A DNA stretch of 64,000 bases from assembly GCA_024138025.1 (NCBI GenBank), contig JAMXBD010000394.1, positions 620,001-684,000 of the forward strand, in the 5' to 3' direction. Below, one piece after another: positions 1 through 10,330 of the stretch (within the stretch, counting starts at the first letter, position 1; each line of letters begins with the position of its first letter). A program made the position numbers and the translations under genes. Source of the DNA: Combretum micranthum. Lineage: Eukaryota > Streptophyta > Magnoliopsida > Myrtales > Combretaceae. A model generated the notes under the pieces. It had not been told where the DNA came from. It saw only the letters and a program-made list of their open reading frames with translations, and made no database searches.

Positions 1-1001
1 GCAATGATCTCATGTTCAAGTGTTTCCATATCCCTAGCTTGAAGCTCATGGGGATTTTTATGTGGAATCACACATGAATGAACTTGCCATTACATGTTTT
101 TAAGATACTAAGGTATAGATCTATTACCTATTGGTTATGTGGAGTAAGAAACTTGAAAAAAAATAACAAAGTGTGTGTGGGTATAGAGGGAGAGGGAGTT
201 CACGGTATGAAAGAGGAAAGGGAGAGAGAATTTTGCAAAAATTTTTCCTAAAGTGAAAGCGAAGAAAGAGAGAAAATGAAATGAAGTGGGTATATGGAGG
301 TATATATAGACAAATGGATTAGGGTTTGCCTTAATTTAACAAAATAAAATAAAAAAAATTGAAGAGAAGGAAAAATGGGAAGGGGGTGCCGGTTTCATGG
401 AGGAAGAGAGAGAGTGGAGTTGTGTTGTGTAAGTTTTGGAATTAAATAAGTAATTTAAATGATAAAAGTTATATTGGAAAAGTAAATTGTAAGAAAAATG
501 ATGTAATTGTAAGAGTAGAGTGTAAGAATGTAAGAAATAGGTTATGGGTAGTTGTACTTGTGAATAGAGTAGAAGAATTCAAAAAGTAGATTTGACATTT
601 AAAGTACCGGTAGTAATAAAAATACGATAAAAAGGTTATAACTGTAGCCTTTATAAAAAATTATATAATTGATATATTTGAAAATCTTATGAAATTATGA
701 GTCTAACGGTACTAATATCATATATTTAATATTTCGAGCCCCGGGATACACTTTTCGAAGTATGTACCCGATCGGGTTCAAAATAGATCAAAATTCGCCA
801 ATCTTATCCTTTAAAAGCATCCTAGTATTATTGCGAACCAAATTACACCCTTTACACATATTTCGACTCCTTGGTTTAGGAACACAGAATTGTCGGATCC
901 AAACTACTAGGGTTTCCTAAAAATTTGTTGACTTAGGTTTTTCGGTTGACTTTCTGGTTTAAGGTTTGAACTTGATATTACCCTAATTTTAGGGGTTTAC
1001 A
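1..1001 (-). mobile_element. Partial chromovirus LTR, 5' part, minus strand
   Basis: This is the first part of a long LTR read on the minus strand. Its start is at 1001, where the plus strand reads AGGGGTTTACA, giving TGTAAACCCCT on the minus strand, a start shared with other LTRs here. The same sequence in the same orientation recurs at about 43320-44700 inside the minus-strand LTR of element IV. A TATA-like stretch lies at 301-309. The rest of the LTR lies left of the window, so solo LTR or full element cannot be decided. It appears to be inserted into the last bases of the LTR of element I. Confidence 0.7.
301..309 (-). promoter_or_regulatory. Putative LTR TATA box
   Basis: The minus strand reads CTATATATA in a position matching the TATA-like boxes of the other chromovirus LTRs, upstream of a pyrimidine-rich leader in this orientation. 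It is inferred from position and composition only. Confidence 0.35.
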
Positions 1002-1068
1002 TCATTCATTAACTTTAATATTATGTGTGGTGGACTGCCATGTTTAGGGTACTCTCTAAAGCGTGACA
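1002..1068 (+). mobile_element. 3' end of the 5' LTR of chromovirus element I
   Basis: These 67 bases are what remains in the window of the LTR of element I. They match the shared LTR terminus seen at 26008-26060, 55198-55252 and 62486-62536: a TTTAATATT...GTGG-GGACTGCC block and a terminal GCGTGACA. The primer-binding site follows eight bases later. The rest of this LTR was displaced leftwards by the LTR at 1-1001. Confidence 0.75.
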
Positions 1069-1076
1069 GTTTAAGT

Positions 1077-1088
1077 TGGTATCAGAGC
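1077..1088 (+). other. Primer-binding site (initiator tRNA-Met), element I
   Basis: TGGTATCAGAGC is complementary to the 3' end of plant initiator methionine tRNA, the usual minus-strand primer of Ty3/gypsy elements. It lies eight bases after the LTR end. The same site occurs at 11413-11424, at 49274-49285 (minus) and, with one change, at 55260-55271. Confidence 0.9.
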
Positions 1089-1191
1089 ACAAGTTTTAGG
1101 ATAAAAGATAGTAGAAATAGACTTCAAGATAGACAATAAGAAGCTAGAACCCGAGCTTAAGATCTGATCATATTTTTGTTCTATTGAATAG

Positions 1192-2145
1192 TTAACCCTC
1201 ATTGAAGTGAAGGAAAAAGCTCGAAATTTCCTTAAGGACCCAGATGAGACTTTTGTGAACTATCATCTTAGATTGAGAGTCCTATGCAAGGAATTCGCAC
1301 TTATGGGAAGGCCTCAAACCGTAAGGGAGATGTTTAAGTTATGGAAAAAGGGTTTGAAATATTCCTTATGGAGAAATCTGCCTGAAGAGCTGAGATTTGA
1401 TGCCATTAGGAGACAAAGGTGGAGCGATGTGGAAGTCATTTATGTAGTTGAAAGGATGATGGTCTTTATGTATAAGGAAACCATGCTGCAAGAAATGACC
1501 TTTATCTTAAAGAATGAAGGAACCCGAAAGACCCCAGACTTTCGAACATGGAATGAGTTAGGACCCCTCTACATATATAAGCATGACGAGCTAGCAGACC
1601 ATAGAGACTAGCTGAAAGCTGACGCAGAGGAACATTTATACTAGTATGCCACCTATAAACGTATCATTCCAATGCCATTGGAATGCATCATCTAACCACC
1701 AAATTCAATCGGAATGCAACTGGATATGATCCCGAACGAGGACTTCAGTAAAGGAAACGCCCATGAGAACGAAGGAAATACAGAAACCGAAGGAGATCCC
1801 GAAGAAGATCAAGATAAGGACTCGAAACCTGAGGAAACTCCATATGTATCTCTTTGGAAGGATAGTTCCTTAGTTCCCAGCTTGGTACCCCCTCATAGGT
1901 TAAGCCAAGATGTCTCCATGGAGACGATTACAAGAAATAACCCTGTAATGATCTACGACTCGGAAGGAAAAGGAAGGGGAAATAATCAGCGCTGGAGGAA
2001 CAATTATGAATCAAGTGGATTCTTGAGGAGCAGGTCCCAAACCCCTACCATGGTAGTAGCACTAGAAGAAGAAAGTGAAGGAAACCAAGAAGTGACCAAT
2101 GACCTCACCCAAGGAAATGGAAATCCTGCGCAAGAGGATGGATGA
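1192..2145 (+). pseudogene. Pre-gag ORF of chromovirus element I (copy A)
   Basis: This ORF lies between the primer site and gag. It stays in one reading frame for about 318 codons, broken only by three stops (TAG near 1609, 1642 and 1693). The N-terminal part contains DPDETF, RLRVLC and LWKKGL, matching copies at 11606-12529 and 49132-48499 (minus). A second shared block is PDFRTW followed by HDELADHRD. The C-terminal third is acidic and rich in Glu, Asp and Asn. There is no ATG at the start: the frame begins right after AG at 1190-1191, and the preceding codon is an in-frame TAG, so I infer a splice acceptor with the start codon supplied by an upstream exon. The first half weakly resembles a Gag capsid domain. 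The function is unknown. Confidence 0.6.
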
Positions 2146-2661
2146 CCATCTTAGGCTGAAATTACATCAAGATACAAAAGAAAGAGAATGACAGTAATCC
2201 GATATCTGCAAAAATTTGTCAAAAGACACAAGGGTTCTACCAGCCGAAGCATGAATCCTGCACCATCCCTATGAAGAAGGAAAAGTTGGAGAAGGAAACA
2301 GAGAAGGAATTAAGCTCCTCCGATGAGTCCAACAACCTTTGTACTAGGATTAAGATAGGCATATCCTTATCTGTGATGCATGAATCTTTTGTGTTTAATG
2401 AATATGTTTTTAATTATTTCCTATTTCTATGTGCTTTCTTTTGCCGAGATTGGTTTTAACCCTCTTAGGTTATGTAAGGGTTATCAGCCTCTTTTGATTA
2501 AGTAATGAAAAAGTTTCTTGTGTTTGGTTTAATGATTTTTTATTTAATTACCTTGAAATTTTTTCCCTATGTAAATTTATGCTATTTCCGATCTTTTCCC
2601 CTTGTATAGATTTAAGAAGTCTAAAACTAAGATTAATTAATAGACGAGGTAGGAGATGAGA
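2146..2661 (+). other. AT-rich spacer between pre-gag ORF and gag, element I
   Basis: This stretch has no supported coding sequence. A 62-codon frame at 2271-2459 has no match to the other copies and is not called. Element II has a shorter spacer in the same place (12530-12820). Confidence 0.5.
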
Positions 2662-3277
2662 ATGCCATGCATCCAATAAACCTCCAACTGAGCTGGAAAA
2701 CCCATAAGCAGGCCAACCAGTAGCCCCACCAAATCAACAAGCCGATCCTCCGCCAAATCAACAAGGCGATGTTTGGGCAGCTATTAACCAATTAACAGGA
2801 TTGGTCAACAACTTTACGCAGCACGCATAGAATATGCCACCCCTAGCTGCTAATGCACCTGAAGCAACAGTAGAAGCACCAGCACCATTAGAAGTTGAAT
2901 CCCAAACTTTCCCCTTGTCGGCACCACCGCCACCTCGATCGTATCGAAGTTCCTTACCATACTTTATCAAAAGTAATTGATACTTTGATGGGAGTTTTGG
3001 AAAACCTGATGAAGCAAAAGATTGGTTAGCGCAAATAGAAAGATCATTTGCTGCTTACAAAGTACCTCATCACCTGCGCCTGGACTATGGCACTATATGC
3101 TAAGATTCAATGCAAGAGTGTGGTGGGAATCGAAGAGTAGAGAGTTACTACCACCTGTGACTTGGGTAACCTTCAGAAGGGAATTCTTGGAGAATTATTT
3201 TCCTAGAAGTTTAAGAGTGCAGCACAGTGGAGACTTTCTTCATATATCCCAAAAAGGAAGAACGATTGAATAATATG
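2662..3277 (+). pseudogene. gag: gag (capsid part) of chromovirus element I, broken
   Basis: Gag forms the virus-like particle that packages the element RNA. A proline-rich N-terminal region (from about 2832) leads into the capsid signature KPDEAKDWLAQIERSF, then VWWESK near 3120 and EFLENYFPRSLRVQ near 3180-3225, typical of plant Ty3/gypsy Gag. The gag of element VI at 56803-57174 is closely related. There are at least two stops (near 2971 and 3101) plus a frameshift between the PHHLRLDYGT and MLRFN segments. The gene is cut at 3277 by an Ogre-like LTR, and its remainder is missing, probably lost in the deletion ending near 6170. Confidence 0.8.
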
Positions 3278-4039
3278 TGTCGAGCCTGGATTTTTCCACT
3301 ATCTGGTTCATTTCTCCTAACCCGATTCACATTAAACCCGAACCCATTTAACATGAATCCTGACTAGGGGTTAAAAGAAATTTTAGTTTTTGAAAACTTT
3401 TTAGAGTCGCCACCCGATATAAATCGGGAAAAAATAAAAGCTAGGATCAATGGGTCAGTTGATCCTAACTTAGCTACTAGTCTGCAAAAATTTGATTTAA
3501 AAACCAAACTTTTAAAACCAGATATTATGGATTCGGGGGCTAACCTATTAAAACCAAATGGTTACCACTTTTGGAATTTTAAATTTATAATCTATCCTTT
3601 ATATGCTCAAAAATTCAAATAAAAATATTTACAAGTCACATTTTTCGTTTTTTCTTTTTAGAATATGAATATCAACAAAACATCTTATATTTACAAAATA
3701 TGTATTCACAATATTAAAAAAACAAAAAAACATTTTTTCATTTTTAATGTCGCCCCGCAGGTGCCTACGTACTCGCTAATCGAGATTAGACAAAACATAG
3801 TTCTTTTAAAAAAGAACTTAAGTTCGTTGATCAATTTTAATTTTTGAACTCTTTTCACTTTAAGTTCATTAAATTTTAAATTTTTATAAAAATCATTTTT
3901 GATGATCCTATGATCTAATCAATTGTTTTTTTTTTATTTTATGAAAACATATTTTTCTAAGTCCAAAATCATTTTTCTAAAATCAATTCATGATAATTCA
4001 TGGCTACTCTAATGCTACATGAAAAATCAATTTTGATTA

Positions 4040-4915
4040 AACTTGATTGAATATTTTCATAGCAAATTTATGAAAATAATTTGATGAAACTTTATGATTA
4101 TTATCTTCATAGTAAATTTATGAAGATAATATTGAGGAAAAACTTCATTATCTTCATAGCAAATTTATGAAAATAATTTGATGAGAAACTTGATTGATTA
4201 TCTTCATAACAAATTTATGAAAATAATTTGATGAAACTTTATGATTATTATCTTCATAGTAAATTTATGAAGATAATATTGAGGAAAAACTTTCATTATC
4301 TTCATAGCAAATTTATGAAAATAATTTGATGAGAAACTTGATTGATTATCTTCATAACAAATTTATGAAGATATTTTGATGAAAAGTTTTATTATCTTCA
4401 TAGCAAATTTATGAAGATAACTTGATTGAAACTTTTAATTATTTTCATAGACAATTTATGAAAACAATTTGATGAGGAAATTGATTGATTATCTTCATAG
4501 CAAATTTATGAAGATAACTTGATTGAAACTTTTAATTAATATCTTTATAGCAAATTTATGAAGATAATTTGATTGAAATTTTAATTATTTTCATAGACAA
4601 TTTATGAAAACAATTTGATGAGGAAATTGATTGATTATCTTCATAGCAAATTCATGAAGATAACTTGATTGAAACTTTTAATTATTTTCATAGACAATTT
4701 ATGAAAACAATTTGATGAGGAAATTGATTGATTTTTCATAGCAAATTTATGAAGATAACTTGATTGAAATTTTAATTATTTTCATAGACAATTTATGAAA
4801 ACAATTTGATGAGGAATTGATTGATTATATTCATAGCAAATTTATGAGATAACTTGATGAAAAATTTGATTAATATCTTCATAGCAAATTTTATGAAGAT
4901 AGTTTGGTGAAAACT
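4040..4915 (+). repeat. Tandem array of hairpin-forming units in LTR copy 1
   Basis: About fifteen imperfect units of roughly 55-60 bases follow each other. Each carries TTATCTTCATA, then GCAAA, then TTTATGAAGATAA or a close variant, so every unit can fold into a short hairpin. Copies 2 and 3 of this LTR have no such array. Copy 3 keeps a single related unit near 14930-14960, so the array expanded in copy 1. Confidence 0.85.
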
Positions 4916-5399
4916 TGATTGATTAATATGATTCTCAAAAAAATTATATTTAACAATGATTCATTTCATTTTCATTCATCTCATTTCATTCAAAAAAAAA
5001 ATCATCAAAATATTTATTCAAAACAATTTTTGGTTTTGAAAAAAACCCCATTTTTGTCATATTTATTTATTTTTTATTTAATTATTATTTTTTTTTCAAT
5101 AATCATCACATACATTCACAATATATTCAAATTATATTAATACATTAAAATTATATTTTCATGCATCAAATACACATTTCCAAAAGCAATTTAGGTATAA
5201 TATACATATTAAAAAATATTCAAAATATCAAAAATTACTAAAACAAGGTAAATTTATATGAAAAATAATTTTTGATTTTCTGGATTTTCTGATTTTTCTG
5301 AATTTTTTATGAATTTTTATGATTTTTTACTATTTTTCGAAATTAATTATACAATAAAATAATAATAAAATAATGCGGATTGACCTGGGCCGTTAGATC

Positions 5400-5765
5400 T
5401 CTCGGATCAAATCTGGACCGTCTGATCTGGGTGATTGAATCTAGGCCGTCTGATCTGCTTGATCAAATCTGGGCCGTCTGATCTGGTTGATTGAATCTGG
5501 GCCGCTGATCTGCTTGATTGAATCTGGGCCGCTGATCTGCTTGATCAAATCTGGACTGTTGATTTGCTTGATCAAATCTGGACCGTCTGATCTGGGTGAT
5601 TGAATCTGGGCCGTCTGATCTGCTTGATCAAATCTAGACCATCTGATCTGAGTGATTGAATCTGGGCCGCTGATCTGCTTGATCAAATCTGGACCGTCTG
5701 ATCTGGGTGATTGAATCTGGGCTGCTGATTTGCTTGATCAAATCTGGACCGTCTGATCTGGGCTG
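5400..5765 (+). repeat. 28-bp tandem array in LTR copy 1
   Basis: About thirteen units of 27-28 bases related to CTGATCTGCTTGATCAAATC plus TGGRCCGT. Two alternating versions occur, one with GATCAAAT and one with GATTGAAT. The array is open in several frames on both strands, so apparent ORFs here are repeat artefacts. Related arrays lie at 8080-8385 and 14300-14510. Confidence 0.9.
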
Positions 5766-6499
5766 ACCGATGACCGACGACCGTTGACCGACGACCGACC
5801 GGGTGGGCTTCGGATTTCGGGTCGGATCTTGGATACCCGACGGGCGAAGAAGACGATGACGCTGCCTTTCGAGCATTCCTCGGCCGCCTGTGGTGGTTTT
5901 CGAGCCCTGGAAGCTTGTCGGCCCGACTCCTATGGTGGTGGCGCGTCCGTTGGTGGTGGTGGTTCGCGCCCAGAACCACCGTAGACGGCGGTTTGCGGAG
6001 GTTGATCGGCGGCGAGGATTTCAAACAAGTAAAAAAAATTACAGAGATTAATCCGATCAATTCGAGCAAATCTAAGCACACTAAAACATCAAAATCAAGT
6101 TTCTAATACTCTTAAAACACTCAATTTGGATCAAATCTAATCCAAGAACTTTGAATTTGAAAATTTCATATTTTTGTACAAAAACTTCCAAATACTAGCT
6201 AATATATATCCGTTTAACCCGTATAATTGACTCAAGATTTAATTAGAATATTAAATTAATATATATATGTATTGTGGGCTGCATTCGGTGCAAAAATTGG
6301 TGGGGAAGCTGCGGGGGAAACAAGAGGCGAAATCCAACAATAATTCTCTTAATTTTGTCAAACAAATCAACCTCCACACTAATCACAAGTTGCCACATCA
6401 TTCAAGCATTAATTGGCTTGAAAACAACAGCTAAAGGAGAACAAATCTGGGGGAAGAATCGGAGGAAAGAACAGCAGCCGAACCTCTCCTTTTCTCTTC

Positions 6500-6510
6500 T
6501 ATATATATAT
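6500..6510 (+). promoter_or_regulatory. Putative TATA box, element II 5' LTR
   Basis: A TATATATATAT run follows a pyrimidine-rich stretch (TTTCTCTTC), and a purine-rich leader follows. The 3' LTR has the same arrangement at 21609-21619. A good splice donor (AAAGGTAAGTT) lies about 180 bases downstream (GT near 6690), suggesting a first leader exon of roughly 150 bases. Confidence 0.45.
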
Positions 6511-8079
6511 GTAAACAAATGCATTAATGAAGAACAAACAAACTTCATAATTCTTCAACTTCTTCCAGTCCGAAAATACTCCAAAACAGCCACCAAATCG
6601 AACTAAAAACAAAGAACAAACAGATCATAAAACATAAATACGGATCAAAGGAAAAACGGAGCCAAAAACCCTAAAAAACAAGCTCAAAGGTAAGTTGACA
6701 TGATTCAAAGGATTTTCGTTCAAATATAAGAGTTGTATCTGACTTAAAATCATCTTAGGAACATATTAAACACAAACACAAGCTTCAGATTGCACTCAAA
6801 GAGCTCCAACGAGGTAAAACTTCAAACCCTAGTTTTATTTTCACAAAATCGAAATCTATATATTTATGTTTTTAAATGTGTTAAAAGTTGTTGTATGTCG
6901 AGCCTGGATTTTTTCCACTATCTTATCTGGTTTATTTTTCTTAACCCGATTCACATTAAACCCGAACCCATTTAACATGAATCCTCGACTAGGGGTTAAA
7001 AGAAATTTTAATTTTTGAAAACTTTTTAGAGTCGCCACCCGATATAAATCGGGAAAAATAAAAGCTAGGATCAATGGGTCGGTTGATCCTAACTTAGCTA
7101 CTAGTCTGCGAAAATTTGATTTGAAAAATCAACTTTTAAAAACCAGATATCATGGATTCGGGGGCTAACCTATTAAAACCAAATCGGTTACCACTTTTGG
7201 AATTTTAAACTTATGATCTATCCTTTTCATGCTCAAAAATTCAAATTATATTTACATAACAAATATTTGCAAGTCAAATTTTCATTTTATTTTTATTATT
7301 TTTTTATTCATTTTTACTTTTTATTATTATTATTTTTTTAGAACATGAATAACAACAAACATATTTCTTTTTTTTTTTTTAAAAAACTTATATTTACAAA
7401 AAAAAACAAAACTTTTTTTTTATTTTTTATGTCGCCCCGCAGGTGCCTACGTACTCGCTAATCGAGATCAGACAAAACGTAGTTCTTTTAAAAAAAAATT
7501 TAATTTGTTGATCAATTTTAATTTTTTGAACTATTCTCAATTTAAGTTCATTAAATTTTCAAGTTTTTATAAAAAATCATTTTTTTTGTTCCTATGATCT
7601 AATCAATTGATTTTTTTTATTTTATGAAAATATAATTTTTCTAAGTCCGAAAATCATTTTTATTATTTTATTTTTTTTCTAAAAAATTTTGTTTTTGGAA
7701 AATCCAATTTTTTTTTTTATTTTTTATTTTTTATTTTTTTTATTATTTATTATTATTTTTTTTTTAAAAATCATCACATAATTTCACAACATATCCAGAA
7801 TAATTTAAAATATATTAAAAATATTTTTCATGCATTAAATATGCATTTCTAAGGTAATTTGTGTATAAATACACATTAAAAATATTCAAAAAATATCAAA
7901 AATATCAAAAAAATAAAATTATATAAAAAATAAATATTTTGATTTTTCTGGATTTTTCTGTATTTTTTATGAATTTTAATAATTTTTTTACTATTTTTTG
8001 CTATTTTTATTATTTTCTGAAATTAATTATATAATAAACTATTAATAAAATAATGTGGATTAACCTGGACCGTCGGATG

Positions 8080-8385
8080 AAGCGGACGAGATCTGGAGCG
8101 TCGATCTCGCTGACCGATCTGGATCGTCTGATCTTGTTGACTCGATCTGGACCGTCTGATCGCTTGATGAAATCTGGGCCGTCTGATCGCCTGATGAAAT
8201 CTGGGCCGTCTGATCGCCTGATGAAATCTGGGCCGTCTGATCGCTTGATGAAATCTGGATCGTTGATCTGCTTGATCAAATCTGGACCGTCTGATCACTT
8301 GATGAAATCTGGGTCGTTGATCTGCTTGATTAAATCTGGACCGTCTAATCTGCCTGATGAAATCTGGACCGTCTGATCAGAGTTG
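8080..8385 (+). repeat. 28-bp tandem array in LTR copy 2
   Basis: About ten units related to CTGATCGCTTGATGAAATC plus TGGRCCGT. The array is homologous to those at 5400-5765 and 14300-14510 but differs in unit number and in the common variant (GATGAAAT here). The overlapping reading frames on both strands are repeat artefacts. Confidence 0.88.
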
Positions 8386-8890
8386 ACCGTTGACGATGAC
8401 CGAGGACCGTTGACCGATGAACGACCGGGTTGGATTCGGATCTTCGGGTCGGATCTCGGAGCTCCGGCGGGTGAAGAAGACGATGACGCGACTTTTCGAG
8501 GCAGATTCCGACGGCTCCGGTGGTCCTCGGCGGCTGGAAGCTTGTCGGCCCGACTCCTGCTGCGACGGCGCGTCCTTTGGTGGTGGTGGCGTTCACTCAG
8601 AACGGCGGCAAGGGGCAGCTCCGGTGGTGGTTGTACGGCGGCGTTTGAAGAACAAAATAAAAAAAATTTTCAGAGAGAAATCCGATCAATTCGAACAAAT
8701 CTAAGCACACTAAATCATCCAAATAAAGTTTCTAACATTGTTACAACACTCAATTTGGATTAAATCTGATCCAATCAATTCGAATTTGAAAAATTCGAAT
8801 TCTATACCCTAATTTCAAGAATTTCGAATTGGCTTTGCTATGTATGTGTTCTTCTGAAATTGACTTGTGTCTTTTGCTCCTAGGACCTCC

Positions 8891-8899
8891 TATTTATAG
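8891..8899 (+). promoter_or_regulatory. Putative TATA box of the Ogre-like LTR
   Basis: TATTTATAG in a CCTCC context. The inverted copy 3 has the same box at 13779-13786 (TATTTATA on the minus strand). Copy 1 lost this part in its truncation. Confidence 0.45.
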
Positions 8900-9574
8900 G
8901 TTGCAAGCTCAATTTTCAGTTTCGAACTGTTTCAAAAATGAATTGATTTTTGCCCCTTGATTTTTTTACGAATTTAATTAGAAAATCCATGATTAATTTG
9001 TTTGAAACTGATGAATTGATGATTGTTTTCATATTCCATGCCAGATTCATCCACTCAATTTTTGTAACTCCTCATTCATGTGCAATTGAATGCTTTATAC
9101 ATTGAATTTTGTAACTTTTGGTTGTTTTTTGCACTAATTTTGTAACCACTTTGCAATCCCATCATCAATTTTGACAATCAATGATGTTTTGTCAGTTAAA
9201 AACTGATGCAAAGTAAGGCAAAAGTCACATTTGAGGAAAATGAAAAGACAAAAATGATAAAAAGGCAAAAATTTGCCTTTGCTAGGGTTTGAACTTGTGT
9301 CCTTGAGCTTGAGTGTGTGTTTGGGTCCATATGTTTAACCAACAGGCCATTTGGCCTGTACCTTGATCACTTAGCCAATTTCATCAATACTTAAGGCTTT
9401 TGGAAAAAAATTAGTTTAATTAAATTTTAAGCCTTAATTAATTGGGCAAAAATTGGGTGTCTACATTGTATATCCTTATATATGATATAAACGCTTAGAA
9501 GTAGTTTAAGTAAGTTTCTAAGTGTAAAAATCAAAGAAAAAGAATCGAACCGAGGAAGAAGATGATGAACAGTG

Positions 9575-9860
9575 CAACGCTGCCTCAAGGCCGGCAGTGT
9601 AAACGCGATGTACGCCGGCGGCTTACATGGATAGGCCGGCGGCTTACAGGTGGCTTACTTCAAACAGAGGCTACGTAAAATAATTTTCACGTAAAACATC
9701 AACGTAAGCCGGCTACCTGGAGATCTACGCCGGCGGCGTAGGGCCGGCGTTTGAAAGCTGGCGGCTTTCAACACCGGTGCTTTCCATATGAAATTTTTTC
9801 TTCAAAATGTTTACACCGGCACTGGGATTTAGGCCGGCGGCCTTGAGCCGGCTTACAGCT
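9575..9860 (+). repeat. GC-rich GCCGGC cluster in the element II LTR
   Basis: Many copies of the palindrome GCCGGC or its core CCGGCGGC lie within about 280 bases, often followed by TTACA or GTAG. The surrounding LTR is strongly AT-rich. The same cluster is in the 3' LTR (about 22120-22400) with a few substitutions. The function is unknown. It is dense in CpG sites. Confidence 0.75.
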
Positions 9861-10269
9861 AAAATTTTCCAACGAAAGCTTTTCTGACCTAAACCGAATT
9901 TATATATATATAATATATCTACTAAGTATGTATATATGTATGTTATATAAATATGTATTAGATAGTGACTTTAATACAAATATTTAAGTCTATTTAGAAT
10001 TAATATCTATTAACTTTTGAAACCCTAGAACTAAGAAAATATTTAGAGTAATATTAGTCTAATATTTGTTTTAGCAAGATAAAATATATAAGAATGGAAA
10101 TTGAAATAAGTTAATTTCCTGAGTAATATGACTTCTAAAAATAACCAAACAATTATGTGAGATTAAATAGGAAAAACAAGACATACTAAGTATTAATATC
10201 GAGTCTAGGACACAAGGCACATGTAGGAATTTAGCTAGATTGTATTGATGAATATTTTGTTTTAAATAG

Positions 10270-10330
10270 GTGAATTTGACTCATTAGAAGATCTACCAGT
10301 GGACTACTACGACTGAGTCGGTATGAGCAG
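10270..10330 (+). other. Predicted LTR mini-exon 1 with start codon, element II 5' LTR
   Basis: A 61-nt segment lies between AG (10268-10269) and GTGAGT (10331). It holds an ATG at 10323-10325, exactly 8 nt before the donor, so it would supply two codons plus two bases of the next. The 3' LTR copy at 22814-22874 has the same layout. Related LTRs repeat the pattern at 26946-27014, 29579-29647, 41971-41904 (minus), 54133-54202 and 61433-61502. Splicing is predicted and not shown. Confidence 0.6.

Larger units (their letters stand above)
3278..6170 (+). mobile_element. Truncated Ogre/Tat-like LTR (copy 1)
   Basis: The LTR starts TGTCGAGCCTGG at 3278, preceded by ATATG (3273-3277) as the expected left target duplication. 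It is homologous along its length to the complete solo LTRs at 6896-9465 and 12962-15771 (minus). It holds the GAGTCGCCACCCGAT block near 3410 and the TGCCTACGTACTCGC block near 3760, which I recall as conserved in Ogre/Tat LTRs. The match to copy 2 fails near 6170, before the TATA-containing 3' portion, where sequence of the element II LTR begins. The right end and right duplication are gone. Two tandem arrays (about 4040-4915 and 5400-5765) lie inside. Confidence 0.8.
6896..9465 (+). mobile_element. Ogre/Tat-like solo LTR (copy 2), complete
   Basis: This 2570-bp LTR starts TGTCGAGCCTGG and ends TTGGGTGTCTACA. It is flanked by a perfect 5-bp target duplication TTGTA (6891-6895 and 9466-9470), and the empty site is visible in the 3' LTR of element II near 22000. 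There is no internal domain, so it is a solo LTR, normally left by LTR-LTR recombination. The blocks GAGTCGCCACCCGAT and TGCCTACGTACTCGC and the ending GGGTGTCTACA support an Ogre/Tat-type origin. A TATA-like TATTTATAG lies at 8891-8899. Confidence 0.92.

Noticed and set aside
1077..1088. Possible tRNA gene fragment
   Set aside because: The tRNA-like 12-mer is a primer-binding site; no cloverleaf surrounds it here or at the other three sites.
2758..2970. Minus-strand ORF of 70 codons
   Set aside because: It is the antisense of the proline-rich gag N-terminus of element I.
5441..6081. Overlapping minus-strand ORFs of 80-132 codons with repeated Asp-Gln motifs
   Set aside because: They read through the 28-bp tandem array, which stays open in several frames because the unit lacks stops.
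6274..6606. 110-codon ORF repeated as 112 codons at 21377-21715
   Set aside because: The two are the same place in the two LTRs of element II, so similarity follows from LTR duplication. It covers the TATA box and leader.
8010..8763. ORFs of 83-126 codons on both strands, including Pro-Ser-Asp repeats
   Set aside because: Same tandem-array artefact in LTR copy 2, extended into its GC-rich part.
9480..9900. Possible CpG-island promoter of a host gene
   Set aside because: The GC-rich cluster is repeated in the other LTR of element II, so it belongs to the transposon, and no host gene follows.
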